Below are positions 1-7,146 of a DNA stretch of 15,530 nt, in pieces. The notes under the pieces were generated by a model. That model was not told the DNA's origin and did not search any database. It saw only the letters and a list, made by a program, of their open reading frames with translations. Location: positions 1 through 15,530 of the forward strand of contig JAZOWC010000052.1 of assembly GCA_045658985.1 (NCBI GenBank), written 5' to 3'. Position numbers and translations under genes: made by a program. This DNA comes from RGIG3513 sp045658985 (GTDB taxonomy: Bacteria > Bacillota > Clostridia > Oscillospirales > Butyricicoccaceae). Position 1 is the first letter of the stretch. The number at the start of each line of letters is the position of its first letter.

Positions 1-242
1 ACCTTGTCGATGCCGGGGTTCTGCAGACCGACCGAGTTGAGCATACCCGATGCGGTCTCGGCGATGCGGGGGGTGGGGTTGCCGTAGCGGGGCTCGACGG
101 TAGTGCCCTTGAAGGACAGACTGCCGAGGACGTTGATGTCATAAATATCGGCATACTCGTAGCCGAAGCCGAAGGTGCCGCTGGCGGGGATAACGGGGTT
201 GTCCAGAGTAACTCCGCAGAGGTTGATCTTTGTGTTTACCAT
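1..242 (-). CDS. pyrD: Dihydroorotate dehydrogenase B (NAD+), catalytic subunit, 5' part only
   Basis: This is the N-terminal 80 residues of a class 1B dihydroorotate dehydrogenase, the FMN-containing subunit that oxidises dihydroorotate to orotate in pyrimidine synthesis. The gene continues past the left edge of the window. Visible family signatures are N-P-V-I-P-A-S-G-T-F-G-F-G (residues 15-27), K-G-T-T (45-48, the FMN-contacting lysine) and the G-N-P-T-P-R-I-A-E-T block (54-63), followed by L-N-S-V-G-L-Q-N-P-G. The ATG at 242 overlaps the pyrK stop by 7 nt (ATGGTAA) and is preceded by a GGGAGGAG ribosome-binding site, so translation is probably coupled. The adjacent PyrK supports class 1B, which passes electrons to NAD+, over the fumarate-linked 1A class. 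Confidence 0.95.
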   Translation of the reverse strand, partial: MVNTKINLCGVTLDNPVIPASGTFGFGYEYADIYDINVLGSLSFKGTTVEPRYGNPTPRIAETASGMLNSVGLQNPGIDK

Positions 243-970
243 ATTATCTCCTCCCTCGTGAGCACGGGGCCGTCCTTGCAGATGCGCTTGTTGCCGTACT
301 TGGTCTTGCAGGTGCAGCCGACGCAGGCGCCGAAGCCGCATCCCATACGCTCCTCAAAGGAGAAGTATGCGGGCACATCGGTGGCGTCATAGATGGCTTT
401 GAGCATAGGCTCGGGGCCGCAGGCGCAGATGCAGCTGACCTCTCCCGCCTCGGGGATAGCGGCGGTGACAAAGCCGCGGATGCCCTGACTTCCGTCGGCG
501 GTGGTGACAAGCACCTTTGCGCCGAGGGCCTCAAACTCCTGCTTGTAGAATACCTCTGCCTCGGTATTAAAGCCCATGATGACGGTCACCTGCTTGCCGC
601 TTGCGATAAGCAGCTTGGCCAGATAATACATGGGAGGCACGCCAACGCCGCCGCCGATGAGCAGGGGGCGGTCGCCGACTTTTTTGAGGTCGTAGCCGTT
701 GCCCAGACCTGTGAGGATGTCCAGAGTCTGTCCTGCGCTCATATGGGCCATGGCGTGAGTGCCGTCACCCACCACCTTGTAGATGATGGTGAGGGTATCG
801 CCCGCTACATCACAGACAGAGATGGGGCGGCGGAGGAACAGACCCTCGATCTTGATATTAACGAACTGACCGGGTGCGGTAATGGCGGTTGTGTCGCCCT
901 GCAGCTTCATACGGAATGTGTCCCGTGTCAGTGCCACATTCTCGGTTATCTCAAATATACCCTGCTTCAT
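236..970 (-). CDS. pyrK: Dihydroorotate dehydrogenase B, electron-transfer subunit (FAD/2Fe-2S)
   Basis: The 244-residue PyrK moves electrons from the FMN of PyrD through a [2Fe-2S] cluster and FAD to NAD+. An N-terminal ferredoxin-reductase-like FAD barrel carries R-P-I-S (48-51). A nucleotide-binding half carries G-G-G-V-G-V-P-P (106-113), and C-G-P-E-P-M (184-189) matches the reductase C-terminal signature. The cluster cysteines fit the family spacing: C211-x4-C216-x2-C219-x11-C231; an additional C221 is present. The start ATG overlaps the carB stop as ATGA, and no clear Shine-Dalgarno lies upstream, so it is probably translated by re-initiation after carB. The length is normal for the family. 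It sits between carB and pyrD, as in many Firmicute pyr operons. Confidence 0.97.
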   Translation of the reverse strand: MKQGIFEITENVALTRDTFRMKLQGDTTAITAPGQFVNIKIEGLFLRRPISVCDVAGDTLTIIYKVVGDGTHAMAHMSAGQTLDILTGLGNGYDLKKVGDRPLLIGGGVGVPPMYYLAKLLIASGKQVTVIMGFNTEAEVFYKQEFEALGAKVLVTTADGSQGIRGFVTAAIPEAGEVSCICACGPEPMLKAIYDATDVPAYFSFEERMGCGFGACVGCTCKTKYGNKRICKDGPVLTREEIIW

Positions 971-3900
971 GCGTCGATAGTGGAGATGGAGAGGGTGGTT
1001 TCTTCCAGAACGTCAAGCAGAACTCTGACGGTGTCCAGAGAGGTGAACAGGGTCACGTTGTTCTCAACGGCGGTGCGGCGGATGTAGGAGCCGTCAGAGG
1101 TGGAGCGGTCACAGCCCATATCACGGGAGTTGATGACGTAGGTCACGTAGCCCGAGCGGATGGCGTCCACGATCTCATTGGAGCCCTCGCTCAGCTTCTT
1201 CTTGACACGGGTGCGGATGCCGTGCTCCTTGAGGTAGACGGCTGTGCCGTGGGTTGCCTCGATATTGAAGCCGAGGTTGTAGAAGCGGCGGATCAGGGGC
1301 AGGGCCTCTTCCTTGTCCTTGTCGGCCAGAGTGACCAGAACGGTGCCGTAGTTGACAACTCTTGTGCCGCCTGCCTGCAGAGCCTTGTAGAGGGCTCTCG
1401 TCAGCTTGTTATCGTAGCCGATAGCCTCACCTGTGGACTTCATTTCGGGGGACAGGTATGCGTCCATACCGCTGAGCTTGGAGAAGGAGAATGCGGGGAC
1501 TTTGACGTACCAGCGCTTTTTCTCCTCGGGGTAGATGGAGAAGATGCCCTGCTCCTTGAGAGAGGTGCCCAGCATACACATTGTGCCGATGTCGGCCAGC
1601 TGATAGCCGGTGGCTTTGGAAATAAAGGGCACGGTACGGCTGGAACGGGGGTTGACCTCGATGACGTAGACGTCCTCGTTCTGGTCAACGATGAACTGGA
1701 TGTTGTACAGACCTACGATGCCGATGCCCAGACCCAGCTTCTTGGTGTACTCGAGGATGATGCCCTTGACCTTTTCGCTGAGGGAGATGGTGGGATATAC
1801 ACTGATGGAGTCGCCCGAATGGATACCGGTGCGCTCAACGTGCTCCATGATACCGGGTACGAATACGTCTCTGCCGTCGCATACTGCGTCGACCTCACAC
1901 TCTTTGCCCGAGATATACTTGTCGACCAGAACGGGCTGATCCTCATCGATAGCAACAGCCTCGCGCAGGTAGCGGCGGAGAGAAGGCTCGTCGCTGACTA
2001 TCTGCATGGCTCTGCCGCCCAGAACGTAGCTGGGACGGACCAGTACGGGGTAGCCGATACGTGCGGCGGCTTTGACACCGTCCTCGATGTTGGTGACGGC
2101 TGTGCCCTGAGGCTGGGGGATGCCCAGATCTTCCATGACTTTTTCAAAGCTGTCGCGGTTTTCGGCGCGCTCGATAGCTTCCATACCTGTGCCGATGAGC
2201 TTGACGCCGCGCTCGATCAGGGGCTGAGCCAGATTGATAGCGGTCTGTCCGCCCAGCGATGCTATGACTCCGTCGGGCTTCTCGAAATCGACGATGTTCA
2301 TAACGTCCTCGCAGGTGAGGGGCTCAAAGTACAGCTTGTCTGCGGTGGTGTAGTCGGTGGATACGGTCTCGGGGTTATTGTTGATGATGATAGCCTCGAA
2401 ACCTGCCTTTTTGATGGTGGTGACGGCGTGGACGGTGGAGTAGTCGAACTCAACACCCTGACCGATACGGATGGGGCCCGAGCCGAGGACGAGGATCTTC
2501 TTGCGAGGGGTTACCACGCTGCGGTTTGCTCCGTTGTAGGAGGAGTAGAAATAGGGGATGTAGCTGTCCTCACCCTTGGCGCAGGTGTCGATCATGCAGA
2601 AGTCGGGGGTGATGCCCACCTGCTTGCGAGCCTTCCACACCTCGATCTCGGGGGTGTTCCACAGCTTTGCGATATATTTGTCGGAGAATCCAAGCTTCTT
2701 GGCGGCCTTGAGGGTCTCTGCGCAGCCGACCTTCTGCTTGAGGGCTTTTTCGTGATCGACGATCTTCTTGATGGATTCGAGGAAGTATGCGGTGATCTTG
2801 GTGGCCTTGAAGATAGTATCGATAGCCACGTCGCGGCGGATCAGCTCGGCGATGGCAAAGAATCTGTCGTCGGTACCGTCCTTGACGTAGTTGAGCAGCT
2901 CCTCGGAGGGGACAGAGTCAAACTTGGGCATATACAGGTGGCTGACACCGATCTCCAGCGAGCGGACGGCCTTGAGCAGGCTCTCCTCGAGAGTCATACC
3001 GATGCTCATGACCTCGCCCGTGGCCTTCATCTGAGTGCCCAGCTTGTTGGAGGCATCAGCGAACTTATCAAAGGGGAATCGGGGCATCTTGGTGACAATG
3101 TACTTAAGCTCGGGGTCAAATGCACCGTCGCGGTCGGTGATCATGATCTCGTTGAGATCCATACCGACGGCGATCTTGGCGGTAACACGTGCGATGGGGT
3201 AGCCGCTGGCCTTACTTGCCAGAGCCGAGGAACGGGAAACGCGGGGGTTGACCTCGATGAGGTAGTATTTGCCGCTTACGGGGTCGAGTGCGTACTGAAC
3301 GTTGCAGCCGCCCTTGATCTTGAGGGCGCGGATGATCTTGAGTGCGCTCTCGCTCATGATGCGGTTTTCTTCTTCGGAGATAGTCAGGCAGGGAGCAACA
3401 ACCACGCTATCGCCGGTGTGGACGCCGACGGGGTCGATATTCTCCATATTGCAGATGACGATGGCGCGATCACTGCCGTCGCGCATTACCTCATACTCGA
3501 TCTCCTTGTAGCCCTTGACGCTCTTTTCGACCAGAACCTGCTTGACGGGGGACAGATCGAGAGCGTGGAGCATGATCTCGCGGAGTTCTTCTTCGTTGTC
3601 GGCAAAACCGCCGCCGGTGCCGCCCAGAGTGAATGCGGGACGGAGCACTACGGGATAGCCGATCTCAAGGGCTGCCTTGACAGCCTCGTCAACGCTGTGG
3701 GTGATGATGGAGGGCAGAACGGGCTCGCCCAGCTCCTCGCACAGCTTCTTGAACAGATCTCTGTCCTCTGCGCGCTCGATGCTCTCCGAGCTTGTGCCCA
3801 GAATCTCTACCTGACACTCGTCAAGTACGCCCTTGCGGGACAGCTGCATAGCCAGATTAAGGCCGGTCTGACCGCCGATGCCGGGCAGGATGGCGTCGGG

Positions 3901-4146
3901 ACGCTCGTATCTCAGCAGACGTGCCATATATTCCAGAGTCAGAGGCTCCATGTACACCTTGTCTGCCAGTGCGGTGTCGGTCATATATGTGGCGGGGTTG
4001 GAGTTAGCCAATACCACCTCGTAGCCTTCTTCTTTGAGGGCGATGCAGGCCTGAGTGCCTGCGTAGTCAAACTCGGCTGCCTGACCTATAACAATAGGGC
4101 CCGAACCGATAACAAGTATTTTCTTCAGATCTGTACGTTTTGGCAT
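967..4146 (-). CDS. carB: Carbamoyl phosphate synthase large subunit
   Basis: At 1059 residues this is a full-length CarB/PyrAB, which makes carbamoyl phosphate from bicarbonate, ATP and ammonia delivered by the small subunit. Two homologous ATP-grasp halves are visible. Each begins with a nucleotide-fold motif: I-G-S-G-P-I-V-I-G-Q from residue 13 and L-G-S-G-P-I-R-I-G-Q from 554. Each ends with a metal site: E298-V-N300-P-R and E830-V-N832-P-R. R129 and E215 fall at the positions of the catalytic residues of the E. coli enzyme. Roughly 403-550 is the oligomerisation domain. The end (about 935-1059) is the MGS-like allosteric domain with A-T-H-G-T-A (964-969), which binds nucleotide or PRPP effectors in relatives. 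The ATG follows AAAGGAGGAG and lies 13 nt after pyrC. No carA is adjacent. Confidence 0.98.
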   Translation of the reverse strand: MPKRTDLKKILVIGSGPIVIGQAAEFDYAGTQACIALKEEGYEVVLANSNPATYMTDTALADKVYMEPLTLEYMARLLRYERPDAILPGIGGQTGLNLAMQLSRKGVLDECQVEILGTSSESIERAEDRDLFKKLCEELGEPVLPSIITHSVDEAVKAALEIGYPVVLRPAFTLGGTGGGFADNEEELREIMLHALDLSPVKQVLVEKSVKGYKEIEYEVMRDGSDRAIVICNMENIDPVGVHTGDSVVVAPCLTISEEENRIMSESALKIIRALKIKGGCNVQYALDPVSGKYYLIEVNPRVSRSSALASKASGYPIARVTAKIAVGMDLNEIMITDRDGAFDPELKYIVTKMPRFPFDKFADASNKLGTQMKATGEVMSIGMTLEESLLKAVRSLEIGVSHLYMPKFDSVPSEELLNYVKDGTDDRFFAIAELIRRDVAIDTIFKATKITAYFLESIKKIVDHEKALKQKVGCAETLKAAKKLGFSDKYIAKLWNTPEIEVWKARKQVGITPDFCMIDTCAKGEDSYIPYFYSSYNGANRSVVTPRKKILVLGSGPIRIGQGVEFDYSTVHAVTTIKKAGFEAIIINNNPETVSTDYTTADKLYFEPLTCEDVMNIVDFEKPDGVIASLGGQTAINLAQPLIERGVKLIGTGMEAIERAENRDSFEKVMEDLGIPQPQGTAVTNIEDGVKAAARIGYPVLVRPSYVLGGRAMQIVSDEPSLRRYLREAVAIDEDQPVLVDKYISGKECEVDAVCDGRDVFVPGIMEHVERTGIHSGDSISVYPTISLSEKVKGIILEYTKKLGLGIGIVGLYNIQFIVDQNEDVYVIEVNPRSSRTVPFISKATGYQLADIGTMCMLGTSLKEQGIFSIYPEEKKRWYVKVPAFSFSKLSGMDAYLSPEMKSTGEAIGYDNKLTRALYKALQAGGTRVVNYGTVLVTLADKDKEEALPLIRRFYNLGFNIEATHGTAVYLKEHGIRTRVKKKLSEGSNEIVDAIRSGYVTYVINSRDMGCDRSTSDGSYIRRTAVENNVTLFTSLDTVRVLLDVLEETTLSISTIDA

Positions 4147-4159
4147 AAAGCTCCTCCTT

Positions 4160-5419
4160 TTATATTGAATGAACGGTCCTGCCGTCCACGATTGTTAACT
4201 TACACTTTCCAAAAACTTCCATCCCCTCAAGCGGCGTGGCGCGGCCTGCACTGCGGAAGGTCTCGGGGTCGATCTTGTAGCTCTCATTGAGGTCGTATAC
4301 ACAGAAGTTGGCCTTCTGCCCCACCTCAACGGGGTTGCCGATGCCGAAGCGCTGCGAGGGGTTGGTGTGCATCAGCTCGATGAGGCGCTCTAAGCTCATG
4401 CGGCCTGTTTTGACGAAGTTTGTGTACATCACGGGGAAGGCGCACTCAAGCCCCACAACACCCATCATGCTCTTGAGCAGGCCGCGGGATTTCTCCTCGG
4501 CAGAGTGGGGTGCGTGGTCGGTGGCTATCATATCGATAGTGCCGTCCAGTATGCCCTCAACAAGCGCGTCTCTGTCCTCGGCGGCGCGGATGGGCGGGTT
4601 CATCTTGAATCTGCCCTCGTCTTTAATATCGGTGTCGCAAAGCACCAGATAGTGGGGTGCTGTCTCGCAGGTCACGTCCACGCCGCGGGCTTTGGCCTCG
4701 CGGATGAGCTGCACGCTCTCTTTGGTGGAGATGTGGCAGACGTGATATTTGACCCCCGTGATCTCGGCAAGCACAAGGTCGCGCTTGATCTGTCCCCACT
4801 CGCTCTCCGAGCAGATGCCGGGCAGGTTGTGCTCCCGTGCAAACTCACCGTCGTGGATGCAGCCGCCCCGAACCAGCGACATATCCTCGCAGTGGGCGGC
4901 GATGATCTTGCCGAGAGACTTGGCCTCCAGCATAGCGCTGTGCATCAGCTCACCCGTCTGGATTCCGCTGCCGTCATCCGAAAAGCCAGCCACCCGCTCG
5001 GCCATATCCGCCATGGGCGCAAGCTGCTTGCCCGCTCTGCCCGCCGTGATAGTGCCGTAAGGGATCACGTGTACCCAAGCATCACGCTCGATGATGTCCA
5101 GCTGCTGCTGCAAAGTCTCGGCGCCGTCGGGTGCGGGATTCAGGTTAGGCATGGAGCAGACGTGTGTGTATCCGCCTGCCGCCGCGGATGCCGTACCCGA
5201 GGCGATGGTTTCTTTATAAGAAAAACCCGGCTCTCTGAGATGAACGTGAACATCAATGAGACCGGGCAAAATAACACAATTATCAAAATCAAGAACCAAA
5301 GCGTCAGACTGATCCACGGCGGGAGAAATGTCAACAATAAGTCCGTCATGCAGCAGCACGTCGGCCTTACAGAGTCGGTTACCGGTATAAACCTGAGCGC
5401 CTTTTATAACCTGCTTCAC
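4160..5419 (-). CDS. pyrC: Dihydroorotase (class I), GTG start
   Basis: This 419-residue amidohydrolase interconverts N-carbamoyl-aspartate and dihydroorotate, the third step of pyrimidine synthesis. The metal and catalytic residues of the class I family are present: H58-V-H60-L-R-E-P-G, D149 in F-S-D-D-G, H176 in A-A-H-C-E-D, H229 in C-H-I-S-T-K-E, and D301 in A-T-D-H-A-P-H. The M-P-N-L-N-P substrate loop is at 90-95. The start is GTG at 5419, chosen because AGGAGG lies 7 nt upstream; no upstream in-frame start fits between it and the promoter. It is the first gene of the operon, about 25 nt from the predicted transcription start. The length is typical of Firmicute PyrC (about 420-430). Confidence 0.97.
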   Translation of the reverse strand: MKQVIKGAQVYTGNRLCKADVLLHDGLIVDISPAVDQSDALVLDFDNCVILPGLIDVHVHLREPGFSYKETIASGTASAAAGGYTHVCSMPNLNPAPDGAETLQQQLDIIERDAWVHVIPYGTITAGRAGKQLAPMADMAERVAGFSDDGSGIQTGELMHSAMLEAKSLGKIIAAHCEDMSLVRGGCIHDGEFAREHNLPGICSESEWGQIKRDLVLAEITGVKYHVCHISTKESVQLIREAKARGVDVTCETAPHYLVLCDTDIKDEGRFKMNPPIRAAEDRDALVEGILDGTIDMIATDHAPHSAEEKSRGLLKSMMGVVGLECAFPVMYTNFVKTGRMSLERLIELMHTNPSQRFGIGNPVEVGQKANFCVYDLNESYKIDPETFRSAGRATPLEGMEVFGKCKLTIVDGRTVHSI

Positions 5420-5451
5420 TTTGCGTCCTCCTACTCAAACTTTTTCAGTTT

Positions 5452-5481
5452 ATTGTACCACTTTTTGGGGGTCTCTGTCAA
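5452..5481 (-). promoter_or_regulatory. Sigma-A-type promoter of the pyr operon
   Basis: Reading the minus strand, a perfect -35 TTGACA (5476-5481) is followed by an 18-nt spacer and -10 TACAAT (5452-5457). Transcription should begin near 5445. That leaves a leader of only about 25 nt before the pyrC GTG, room for a ribosome-binding site but not for a PyrR-type attenuator. Identified from sequence only; no transcript data. Confidence 0.85.
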
Positions 5482-5514
5482 GTTTTTGGCGGTGTACTCT
5501 TTGCACTAATTTTT

Positions 5515-5527
5515 GTGACAATGTCAC
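5515..5527. promoter_or_regulatory. Perfect palindrome, possible operator upstream of the rubredoxin-fusion gene
   Basis: GTGACA-A-TGTCAC is a perfect 6-bp inverted repeat with a one-base centre, lying between two divergent promoters. For the rightward gene a good -10, TAGAAT (5550-5555), has no convincing -35. The palindrome centre (5521) falls about 41 bp before the start that this -10 would give, the position at which CRP/FNR-family activators stand in for a -35. TGTGA half-sites are typical of that family. An alternative rightward promoter is TTGGCA (5536-5541), 19 nt, CATAAT (5561-5566). The palindrome is directly seen; regulator identity is inference. Confidence 0.4.
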
Positions 5528-5588
5528 TTATTTTTTTGGCAGGAGGTGGTAGAATAAAGCCATAATAAAAACTACGGAGGACAAAATT

Positions 5589-6209
5589 ATGTCGGTTGAT
5601 AAAAAAGCTTTTAACAAAATAGGTTACGGTCTCTACGTCGTCACCTCCCGCGAGGGCGACAAGGACAACGCACTCATCGTCAACACCGTCTGTCAGGTCT
5701 CAAGCGAGCCGCTGCGCATCTCGGTGTGCATCAACAAGCAGAACTACAGCCACGATATGATAAAAAACACAGGCAAAATGAACGTCAACTGTCTGGGTGA
5801 GAGTGCGCCTTTTGAGGTGTTTACCGCTTTTGGCTTCCGTTCGGGCAGAGATACCGACAAAATGGCGGGTGTGCGCTTTGAGCGCTCGGAAAACGGCATC
5901 GCAGTGATGGGCGAGCACGTAAACGCCTTTATGTCGCTGGAAGTTGAGCAGTATATCGATCTGGGGAGCCACGGTATGTTCATCTGCTCGGTCAGCGAAA
6001 GCGCTGTGACAAGCGGCGAAGAAAGCATGACCTACGCCTACTATCACGCCCACGTCAAGCCCAAAAAGCCTGTTGAAAAGACCGAAAGCAAGAAAAAAGG
6101 CTACGTCTGCCGCATCTGCGGCTGGGTTTATGAAGGCGAGACTTTGCCTCCCGACATCGTCTGCCCCATCTGCAAGCACGGCGCAGAGGATTTTGAGGAG
6201 ATAAAATAA
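5589..6209 (+). CDS. Flavin reductase-rubredoxin fusion (Hrb-like high-molecular-weight rubredoxin)
   Basis: This 206-residue cytoplasmic redox protein joins an FMN-binding flavin-reductase-like domain (about 1-155) by a charged Lys/Glu linker (about 157-171) to a short rubredoxin domain. The iron site has the expected paired cysteines: C174-R-I-C177-G-W-V-Y-E-G-E and C192-P-I-C195. The rubredoxin is the shortened form, with only 14 residues between the CxxC pairs. The arrangement matches the Hrb protein of Moorella thermoacetica, which passes electrons from NADH to the flavodiiron protein FprA for O2 or NO reduction. No FprA gene is visible here, so the partner is unknown. The ATG at 5589 follows GGAGG at 5576-5580. 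It is transcribed divergently from pyrC and alone, ending in its own terminator. Confidence 0.88.
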   Translation: MSVDKKAFNKIGYGLYVVTSREGDKDNALIVNTVCQVSSEPLRISVCINKQNYSHDMIKNTGKMNVNCLGESAPFEVFTAFGFRSGRDTDKMAGVRFERSENGIAVMGEHVNAFMSLEVEQYIDLGSHGMFICSVSESAVTSGEESMTYAYYHAHVKPKKPVEKTESKKKGYVCRICGWVYEGETLPPDIVCPICKHGAEDFEEIK

Positions 6210-6221
6210 GGTTGCAAAAAT

Positions 6222-6251
6222 GGCTTCCCTTGTTGTTGGGGAGCCTTTTTT
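6222..6251 (+). terminator. Rho-independent terminator of the rubredoxin-fusion gene
   Basis: GGCTTCCC (6222-6229) pairs with GGGGAGCC (6238-6245), 8 bp with one G-U, around an 8-nt loop, followed by six T (6246-6251). It begins 12 nt after the stop codon. Confidence 0.9.
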
Positions 6252-6253
6252 GA

Positions 6254-6359
6254 TGTGGGAGGCGAAACGCCTCCCCTACATTCTATGATCGAGCATCGTT
6301 GTAGGGGCGGGGTTTCCCCGCCCGCCGTTTTCGGGAGGGCACAGAGGCCCTCCCCTACG
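6254..6359. repeat. Cluster of GTAGGGG/CCCCTAC palindromic repeat units
   Basis: Three G/C-rich hairpins lie in a row. The first is GGGAGGCG-AAA-CGCCTCCC (6257-6275), followed by CTACA. The second is GGGCGGGG-TTT-CCCCGCCC (6305-6323), preceded by TGTAG. The third is GGGAGGGC-ACAGAG-GCCCTCCC (6333-6354), followed by CTACGA. An outer pairing, CGTTGTAGGGG (6297-6307) with CCCCTACGACG (6352-6362), could enclose the last two. Ends are shared (TGTAGGGG / CCCCTACA) while stem contents differ. This looks like the dispersed GTAGGGG palindromes common in many bacterial genomes. No coding potential is credible. Confidence 0.8.
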
Positions 6360-6393
6360 ACGGTGGGGCAGATTGAGAATGGTGGAAAACATA

Positions 6394-6525
6394 GGCTTCC
6401 ACCTCATCCGTCAGCTTCGCTGACACCTGTCTCGCTGCGGCTCGGTCACGCTCGCGTTCTAACAGTCCACCGGACTGTTATTCATTACGCTCGCGCCGCT
6501 TCGCTACCCATCAAGGAGAAGGCTT
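6394..6525 (+). repeat. CCACCTCATCCG palindromic repeat, copy A (long form)
   Basis: The copy opens with GGCTTCCACCTCATCCG and an internal hairpin GTCAGC-TTC-GCTGAC (6410-6424), and closes with AAGGAGAAGGCTT (6513-6525). In copies B and C the closing arm directly follows a matching CCTTCTCC-type arm. Here that left arm is replaced by about 80 bp, which carry another hairpin, TAACAGTCC-ACC-GGACTGTTA (6460-6480), and several CGCTCGCG-like segments. The shared opening and closing blocks place it in the same family as 15043-15105 and 15479-15530. Confidence 0.8.
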
Positions 6526-6567
6526 AAAACCGAGCTCGGAGAAATCGATGGATTTGCAGTACAACCA

Positions 6568-6692
6568 AGCTTTAGGGGAACGGGGATTTCGCGTATTATA
6601 CAAAGAACAACTGCATTGGCAGTACTCTGTGTACGGCAATGCAGGGGTTCTGCAGTAGAATCGTGAAATCAGTCCGTTCCCTACATAAAGCT
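6568..6692. repeat. MITE-like inverted-repeat element, no ORF
   Basis: Imperfect terminal inverted repeats of about 25 bp face each other. AGCTTTAGGGGAACGG and GATTTCGCG on the left (from 6569) correspond to CGTGAAATC and CCGTTCCCTACATAAAGC on the right (ending near 6691). Differences are a TGT insertion, one G and a 2-nt gap. Between them a second perfect 8-bp inverted repeat, CTGCATTG (6611-6618) with CAATGCAG (6637-6644), encloses GTAC-TCTGT-GTAC. The right terminus ends CCCTACA, like the neighbouring GTAGGGG repeats, so it may be a long relative of that family. It could instead be a structured RNA; no promoter was identified. Confidence 0.6.
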
Positions 6693-6694
6693 AT

Positions 6695-6726
6695 AAAAAA
6701 ACCTGCTGAAAATCAGCAGGTTTTTT
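6695..6726 (-). terminator. Terminator of the ATP synthase operon (bidirectional)
   Basis: CCTGCTGA (6702-6709) and TCAGCAGG (6713-6720) form a perfect 8-bp stem with an AAA loop. Seven A precede it and six T follow it. Read on the minus strand it ends the operon 8 nt after the atpC stop; read on the plus strand it would also block transcription entering from the left. Confidence 0.93.
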
Positions 6727-6733
6727 ATATTTG

Positions 6734-7144
6734 TTATCCCTTATACTGTTCGGCCACGTTCTTGCGGATCAATGCCCGGCGCAGCTTGGCTTCGGCCATT
6801 TTTGCGGCGACCTCGTCTTCTTTCTTCTGTTCGAGGATCTCCAGAGCCTTGGCATGGGCGCGTTCGGCGCGGTCAACGTCGATATTCTCGGCCCATTCAA
6901 AGGTAGTGGGGACAAGAGTGCATGCGCCGTCCACAACGCTGAGCATACCGCCGATACATGCGGCGATCTTACGCTCGCCGTTTGTTGTGATAGCGGCTGT
7001 ACCCATTCCGAGGGGGACGACACAGTTGATATGGCGGGCCATAACAGCCATATCGCCCTCGAGGGTGCGGACTTTGACCATTTCGGCCTGACCGTCAAAC
7101 ACCAGTCCGTCGGGGGTAACTATCTTGAGAGGAAAGCTTGTCAT
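6734..7144 (-). CDS. atpC: ATP synthase F1 epsilon subunit
   Basis: This 136-residue central-stalk subunit couples gamma to the c-ring and can inhibit ATP hydrolysis. The N-terminal beta-sandwich (about 1-84) carries the typical opening L-K-I-V-T-P-D-G-L-V-F and the L-E-G-D-M-A-V-M block. The C-terminal part (about 86-134) is a charged, Ala-rich helical hairpin of the kind that switches between folded and extended inhibitory states. It is the last gene of the operon. Its ATG lies only 2 nt after the atpD stop, and the upstream GGAGGC lies inside the end of atpD. The length is standard. Confidence 0.96.
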   Translation of the reverse strand: MTSFPLKIVTPDGLVFDGQAEMVKVRTLEGDMAVMARHINCVVPLGMGTAAITTNGERKIAACIGGMLSVVDGACTLVPTTFEWAENIDVDRAERAHAKALEILEQKKEDEVAAKMAEAKLRRALIRKNVAEQYKG

Positions 7145-7146
7145 GC

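Noticed and set aside
889..4290. Very long plus-strand open frame (1133 codons) opposite carB
   Set aside because: It is the antisense shadow of carB, which has full family identity on the minus strand. The antisense reading is Gly/Val/Asp/Leu-rich with no recognisable motif and no ribosome-binding site.
6255..6527. 90-codon plus-strand frame in the repeat region
   Set aside because: It lies entirely within palindromic repeats and its composition follows the repeats; no ribosome-binding site.
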